A stretch of 8,223 bases of DNA from an uncultured Coriobacteriaceae bacterium (lineage in GTDB: Bacteria; Actinomycetota; Coriobacteriia; Coriobacteriales; QAMH01): positions 1 through 8,223 of the forward strand of contig CADBRF010000019.1 in the NCBI GenBank assembly GCA_902796975.1, written 5' to 3'. Of the stretch, positions 5,931 to 8,223 are shown piece by piece (positions within the stretch are counted from its first letter, which is position 1; the number at the start of each line of letters is the position of its first letter). The notes below the pieces were generated by a model. The model saw only the letters and a list, made by a program, of their open reading frames with translations. It was not told where the DNA came from and did not search any database. Both the position numbers and the translations under genes were made by a program.

Positions 5931-6776
5931 TTGAAACTGCAGTTTGTGAAAATGGAAGGCGCAGGCAACGACTATGTCTACGTCGATGGCATCACCCAGC
6001 ATGTTGACGATGCGGCAAAGCCCGATCTGGTCCGTCGTCTGAGCGACCGTCACTTTGGCATTGGCGGCGATGGTGTCATCTTCATCAACGCTGGCAAGCA
6101 GGCGGAATTCGAGATGGAGATGTGGAATGCTGATGGCACGCGCGGAGAAATGTGCGGCAATGGCATCCGCTGCGTGGGCAAATACGTCTACGACCACGGC
6201 CTGACCGACGAGACTGAGATTACCGTCGAAAGTTTTGGCAGCGTGAAATACCTCACGCTCTATCCTGAAAATGGCAAGGTCACCCGCGTGCGCGTTGGCA
6301 TGGGCGCCCCGATTCTCGAAGCCGAGAAGATTCCCGTTAAGGCCAAGACATCTCCCGTGGTCAACACACCCGTTGTGGTGGATGGTATCGCCTACCGCAT
6401 GACCTGCGTCTCCATGGGAAATCCCCATGCGGTGATTTTCGTGGACGATGTGGACCACTTCCCCTTGGAGAAGATTGGCCCTCACTTCGAACACCATGAC
6501 CGGTTCCCCAACCGTACGAATACGGAATTCGTGCAGGTTATCGACCCGACGCAGGTTCGCATGCGCGTATGGGAACGCGGCACGGGCGAGACGCTGGCGT
6601 GTGGCACGGGCTGCTGCGCCACGGTGGTCGCCTGCGTGCTCAACGATAAGACCAATAACGCCATCACAGTGCATGTGCTGGGCGGCGATATCGAGGTCGA
6701 GTGGGACCGCGATGCCAATCAGGTGTGGATGACTGGCCCTGCGACCGAGGTTTTCGAGGGAGCAGTCGAAATTTAG
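5931..6776 (+). CDS. dapF: Diaminopimelate epimerase
   Basis: DapF interconverts LL- and meso-diaminopimelate, a cofactor-independent two-cysteine racemisation that supplies lysine and the peptidoglycan crosslinking residue. The protein is 281 residues, the family norm. MEGAGNDYVYVD (8-19) is the N-terminal signature, RHFGIGGDGVIF (40-51) follows, and the two catalytic cysteines are C75 in MWNADGTRGEMCGNGIRC and C224 in GETLACGTGCCATVVA, one from each pseudo-symmetric half. C-terminal GGDIEVEW and VWMTGPATEVFEG complete the family pattern. The start is TTG 5931, supported by GGGAGGT at 5919-5925; the next in-frame ATG (residue 8) would cut into the first strand. dapL lies 240 bp downstream on the same strand and encodes the preceding enzyme. 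The 134-bp gap upstream shows no clear terminator or promoter. Confidence 0.97.
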   Translation: MKLQFVKMEGAGNDYVYVDGITQHVDDAAKPDLVRRLSDRHFGIGGDGVIFINAGKQAEFEMEMWNADGTRGEMCGNGIRCVGKYVYDHGLTDETEITVESFGSVKYLTLYPENGKVTRVRVGMGAPILEAEKIPVKAKTSPVVNTPVVVDGIAYRMTCVSMGNPHAVIFVDDVDHFPLEKIGPHFEHHDRFPNRTNTEFVQVIDPTQVRMRVWERGTGETLACGTGCCATVVACVLNDKTNNAITVHVLGGDIEVEWDRDANQVWMTGPATEVFEGAVEI

Positions 6777-6795
6777 GCTGTATGCAAGGCGATGA

Positions 6796-6958
6796 TGTAG
6801 AAAAATTGCGTTTGTTACCAGCTGAGTGCGGTATCGATGAGTAGTAGCAGGGAAGTTTCTGACTCAATGTTGTGTTATGTTTATGCATTTCATAGCGCAA
6901 TGTAAGAAACATACTCGCGTTATTTGCATTAGGTGGTAACAAACGCATATTTTTTACA
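6796..6958. repeat. 163-bp segment bounded by 25-bp imperfect inverted repeats
   Basis: TGCGTTTGTTACCA (6807-6820) recurs as its exact reverse complement TGGTAACAAACGCA (6934-6947). Similarity continues outward, from TGTAGAAAAAT (6796-6806) on the left to TATTTTTTACA (6948-6958) on the right. About 22 of 25 positions match, and both outer ends read TGTA/TACA. The inside is AT-rich compared with flanking genes and contains further dyads, such as GTTTCT/AGAAAC and TATGTTT/AAACATA. It has no coding potential. Possible readings are a miniature inverted-repeat transposable element, two operator copies (centres 127 bp apart), or a large hairpin in the dapL leader. A TA lies at each end (6798-6799 and 6955-6956), but no longer target duplication is visible. 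Confidence 0.6.
6924..6953 (+). promoter_or_regulatory. Weak candidate promoter for dapL, overlapping the right inverted repeat
   Basis: TTGCAT (6924-6929) and TATTTT (6948-6953) are 18 bases apart. The 14-bp repeat core lies exactly between them, a position typical for a repressor site. Both boxes are poor matches, so this is tentative. Confidence 0.25.
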
Positions 6959-7016
6959 CGCTCTGATCAAACGAAGGCGTTTTTGCAAGATTTCTACACA
7001 AGAAAGGGCAGATTCC

Positions 7017-8223
7017 ATGTTCAAAGCGAACCCCAATTACCTGAAACTGCCGGGAAGCTATCTCTTCTCCAACATCGCCAAGAAGGTGGCTGCCTATCAG
7101 GAGGCAAATCCTCAGGCTGAACTTGTGCGCCTGGGCATTGGCGATGTGACGCAGCCGCTTCCGCCGGCGGTTATCGAGGCTCTGCACAAGGCGACCGATG
7201 AAATGGCCCATGCCGAGACCTTCCGCGGCTACGCCCCCGACCTTGGCTACTCCTTCCTCCGCGAGGCGATGGCGAAGAACGATTACCAGGACCGTGGCTG
7301 CGATATCTCTGCTGACGAGATCTTTATTTCAGATGGCGCCAAGAGCGACAGCGCGAATATCCAGGAGATTTTCAGCGCGGACGCCCGCATTGCCGTCTGC
7401 GACCCGGTGTATCCGGTCTACGTTGACAGCAATGTGATGGCAGGCCGTACGGGCGAGTACGACCCAACAACTGAGATCTGGAGCAACGTCATCTATATGC
7501 CCTGCACGGCTGAGAACAATTTCGTGCCTGAGTTCCCAGAGGAAACTCCCGATCTCATCTATCTTTGCTTTCCGAACAACCCCACGGGCACCACGATATC
7601 CAAGGACCAGCTACAGGCATGGGTTGACTACGCCAACCGTATTGGCGCGGTGATTCTCTACGATAGCGCCTATGAGGCCTATATCACCGATCCCGACGTA
7701 GCCCACACCATCTACGAGTGCGAAGGTGCGCGCACCTGCGCCATCGAGCTCAGGTCCTTCTCCAAGAATGCGGGCTTCACTGGTCTGCGTCTGGGTGCCA
7801 CGGTCGTACCAAAAGACCTGGTCGATGCCGATGGCAACGCCCTGCATCCCCTGTGGGCACGCCGCCATGGAACCAAATACAACGGCGCCCCCTATATCGT
7901 CCAACGTGCGGGCGAAGCGGTCTATTCGCCCGAGGGCAAGACACAGACAGCGGCTATGGTTGCGCGCTACATGGACAACGCCCATTACCTGGCAAAGGCG
8001 CTTCGTGACATGGGTTACGAAGTCTATGGCGGTCAGAATGCGCCCTATATCTGGCTGAGGACTCCAAATGGGATGCCGAGCTGGGATTTCTTTGACCTCC
8101 TCCTCGAGAAGGCAAATGTCGTCGGAACACCGGGCTCTGGTTTCGGGCCTGCAGGCGAGGGGTATTTCCGCCTCACAGCCTTCGGCACCTACGAGGATTC
8201 CGTCAAGGCCATGGAGCGCATCA
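7017..8223 (+). CDS. dapL: LL-diaminopimelate aminotransferase (last few residues outside window)
   Basis: DapL converts tetrahydrodipicolinate directly to LL-diaminopimelate using glutamate as amino donor, bypassing the succinylase and acetylase branches. 402 codons are visible; the family is about 410 residues, so only the extreme C-terminus is missing. It starts MFKANPNYLKLPGSYLFSNIAKKV, as is typical for DapL. It has LGIGDVTQPLPPAV, ETFRGYAPDLGYSFLREA, FISDGAKSDSANIQ (PLP phosphate region), DPVYPVYVDSNVMAG, CFPNNPTGT, YDSAYEAYI and the Schiff-base lysine K250 in SFSKNAGFTGLRLG. All are hallmarks of fold-type I class I/II aminotransferases, and the SFSKNAGFTG motif is characteristic of DapL. 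The start ATG at 7017 is preceded by AAAGGG at 7003-7008, a modest ribosome binding site. With dapF upstream it forms consecutive pathway steps, but the 240-bp gap with repeats suggests separate or added control. Confidence 0.96.
   Translation, partial: MFKANPNYLKLPGSYLFSNIAKKVAAYQEANPQAELVRLGIGDVTQPLPPAVIEALHKATDEMAHAETFRGYAPDLGYSFLREAMAKNDYQDRGCDISADEIFISDGAKSDSANIQEIFSADARIAVCDPVYPVYVDSNVMAGRTGEYDPTTEIWSNVIYMPCTAENNFVPEFPEETPDLIYLCFPNNPTGTTISKDQLQAWVDYANRIGAVILYDSAYEAYITDPDVAHTIYECEGARTCAIELRSFSKNAGFTGLRLGATVVPKDLVDADGNALHPLWARRHGTKYNGAPYIVQRAGEAVYSPEGKTQTAAMVARYMDNAHYLAKALRDMGYEVYGGQNAPYIWLRTPNGMPSWDFFDLLLEKANVVGTPGSGFGPAGEGYFRLTAFGTYEDSVKAMERI

Noticed and set aside
5913..6674. 253-codon open frame antisense to dapF
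   Set aside because: It is a shadow of dapF, whose catalytic motifs are intact on the plus strand.
6796..7016. T-box or lysine riboswitch before dapL
   Set aside because: TTAGGTGGTAAC faintly resembles the T-box core AGGGTGGNACC, but the alignment needs a gap, and no specifier stem I features or lysine-riboswitch consensus blocks were found.
1..8223. CRISPR array, tRNA or rRNA genes, insertion sequence
   Set aside because: No regularly spaced direct repeats, cloverleaf-type sequences, rRNA segments or transposase frames were seen on either strand.

Overview
The window reads as a chromosomal segment of a moderately GC-rich, Gram-positive-type bacterium. It has strong AGGAGG-like ribosome binding sites, two probable TTG starts, and lysine/diaminopimelate genes using the LL-diaminopimelate aminotransferase (DapL) route. 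Gene content and protein style suggest an actinobacterium of the class Coriobacteriia. That placement is an inference from gene content, not from a marker gene.

Layout. On the minus strand at the left edge is the N-terminal part of an exported metallo-beta-lactamase-fold protein of the ComEC/Rec2-related type (1-520). Everything else is on the plus strand. A macro-domain protein with a C-terminal helix-turn-helix-like domain (727-1884) is followed by a single-domain von Willebrand factor A (vWA) protein with a complete metal site (1996-2667). The two look like a small module of unknown function. Next come glyceraldehyde-3-phosphate dehydrogenase with a clear promoter and terminator (2939-3943), the 16S rRNA methyltransferase RsmI (4091-4933), a flavodoxin-like protein (5281-5796), diaminopimelate epimerase DapF (5931-6776) and DapL, cut by the right edge (7017-8223). 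DapL makes LL-diaminopimelate and DapF converts it to the meso form, so the last two genes encode consecutive steps towards lysine and cell-wall crosslinks.

The most interesting material lies between genes. Between rsmI and the flavodoxin gene there is a near-consensus promoter. About 8 bases downstream begins a compact structured element of roughly 120 nt: two nested 8-bp helices, three C/U-rich single-stranded segments and a 13-14 bp terminator hairpin. It looks like an independent small RNA with UCCCU-type anti-Shine-Dalgarno loops, or else a transcription-attenuating leader of the flavodoxin gene. Between dapF and dapL there is an AT-rich 163-bp segment bounded by imperfect 25-bp inverted repeats with a perfect 14-bp core. 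It could be a miniature transposable element, a paired operator, or a large hairpin in the dapL leader.

No tRNA, rRNA, CRISPR array or intact transposase gene was seen.
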